The notes below the pieces were generated by a model that saw only the letters and a list, made by a program, of their open reading frames with translations, had not been told where the DNA came from and searched no databases. Below, one piece after another: positions 63,755 through 64,000 of a stretch of 64,000 nucleotides of DNA (the stretch's first letter is position 1; each line of letters begins with the position of its first letter). Source of the stretch: JAGVSZ01 sp035456405 (GTDB lineage: Bacteria > Pseudomonadota > Gammaproteobacteria > Burkholderiales > SG8-39); the NCBI GenBank assembly GCA_035456405.1, contig DATIDG010000020.1, positions 5,915 to 69,914 of the forward strand. Reading direction: 5' to 3'. Position numbers and translations under genes: made by a program.

Positions 63755-64000
63755 TAGTGTCGCGTCGCCGAAGTCATGTTAACGACCACGACGGACGGCC
63801 TTGCGGATGATCTGCGCGGGTGTCTTGGTCCACACGAACGGGGTGGGGTGTTCGTTCCAGTGCTCGATGTAGTGGCCGATGTGGCGCACGAGTTCTTTGA
63901 CCGAGGCGAACGAGCCGCGGCGCACCGACTTGCGGGTCAGGATGCCGAACCACGCTTCGACCATGTTGAGCCAGGAGGCGCCGGTTGGGGTGAAGTGGAA
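63755..64000 (-). mobile_element. IS630-family insertion sequence, right-edge partial
   Basis: The 3' end of a transposase gene and about 24 bp of terminal sequence lie at the window end. TA at 63755-63756 (in GGCTAGTG) could be the IS630-type TA target; the other end is outside the window, so the inverted repeat cannot be checked. Confidence 0.6.
63779..64000 (-). CDS. IS630-family transposase, C-terminal part
   Basis: The minus-strand frame is open to the right edge and ends at TAA 63779. It contains PTGASWLNMVEAWFGIL, RRGSFASVKELV and HWNEHPTPFVWTKTPAQI, the C-terminal block of IS630/Tc1-type transposases with the catalytic glutamate in VEAWFG. About 73 residues are visible. Whether the gene is complete cannot be told. 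Confidence 0.85.
   Translation of the reverse strand, partial: FHFTPTGASWLNMVEAWFGILTRKSVRRGSFASVKELVRHIGHYIEHWNEHPTPFVWTKTPAQIIRKAVRRGR

Overview
The window is visibly GC-rich, coding-dense DNA from what is most likely a betaproteobacterium. The lineage call rests on gene order and on families typical of that class: tmk-holB-pilZ-tatD, ygfZ followed by a DUF4936 gene, smc-zipA-ligA, dapC-dapD-pilU-dapE-prmB, ppsA divergent from ppsR, and one long rpsB-to-rnhB cluster. I cannot place it below class level. Most neighbouring genes overlap or lie a few bases apart, and several convergent pairs share stop-codon bases. I saw no rRNA, tRNA or CRISPR array, but I could not run a covariance search.

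Layout. (1) 1-6647 is accessory. It holds a GAF-TM-HlyD adaptor cut by the left edge, a PqqD-like/M50 protease/HlyD fusion, and a short SecA-like ATPase in one translationally coupled unit, followed by a convergent periplasmic adaptor. This is the best candidate for an undescribed system, probably export or envelope related. (2) 6782-13996 holds a DUF1178 protein, a secreted ankyrin protein, tatD-pilZ-holB-tmk-mltG on the minus strand, and divergent ygfZ-DUF4936-NRDE. (3) 14021-17529 holds a GNAT gene divergent from a class II aldolase/SDR fusion coupled to mtnA. (4) 17534-29985 holds a transglutaminase-like lipoprotein, an L,D-transpeptidase, tadA-guaA-guaB, a DUF4124 protein, rnfH-ratA, smpB, ppsA/ppsR, a SPOUT methyltransferase and an orphan senB-like glycosyltransferase. 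(5) 29982-44278 (minus strand) is the conserved translation and envelope cluster rpsB-tsf-pyrH-frr-uppS-cdsA-dxr-rseP-bamA-skp-lpxD-fabZ-lpxA-lpxB-rnhB. (6) 44599-57824 holds map-glnD, then def-MTI phosphorylase-hpt-DsrE, galU, and smc-zipA-ligA. (7) 57932-63702 holds queF and the lysine operon with a pilus ATPase gene inside it. An IS630-type insertion sequence runs off the right edge.

How the genes work together. Cluster 5 carries undecaprenyl phosphate, isoprenoid, CDP-diacylglycerol and lipid A synthesis with outer-membrane protein assembly and the sigma-E protease RseP. The MTI phosphorylase at 48533 and the MtnA plus aldolase/SDR pair at 14510 can be joined on paper into a route from methylthioinosine to DHAP that bypasses the oxygen-dependent methionine salvage steps. 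PilZ and PilU point to type IV pili elsewhere in the genome. Recurrent GCCGATATAATA promoter-like boxes sit about 26-29 bases before the starts of ygfZ, the aldolase/SDR gene and queF.
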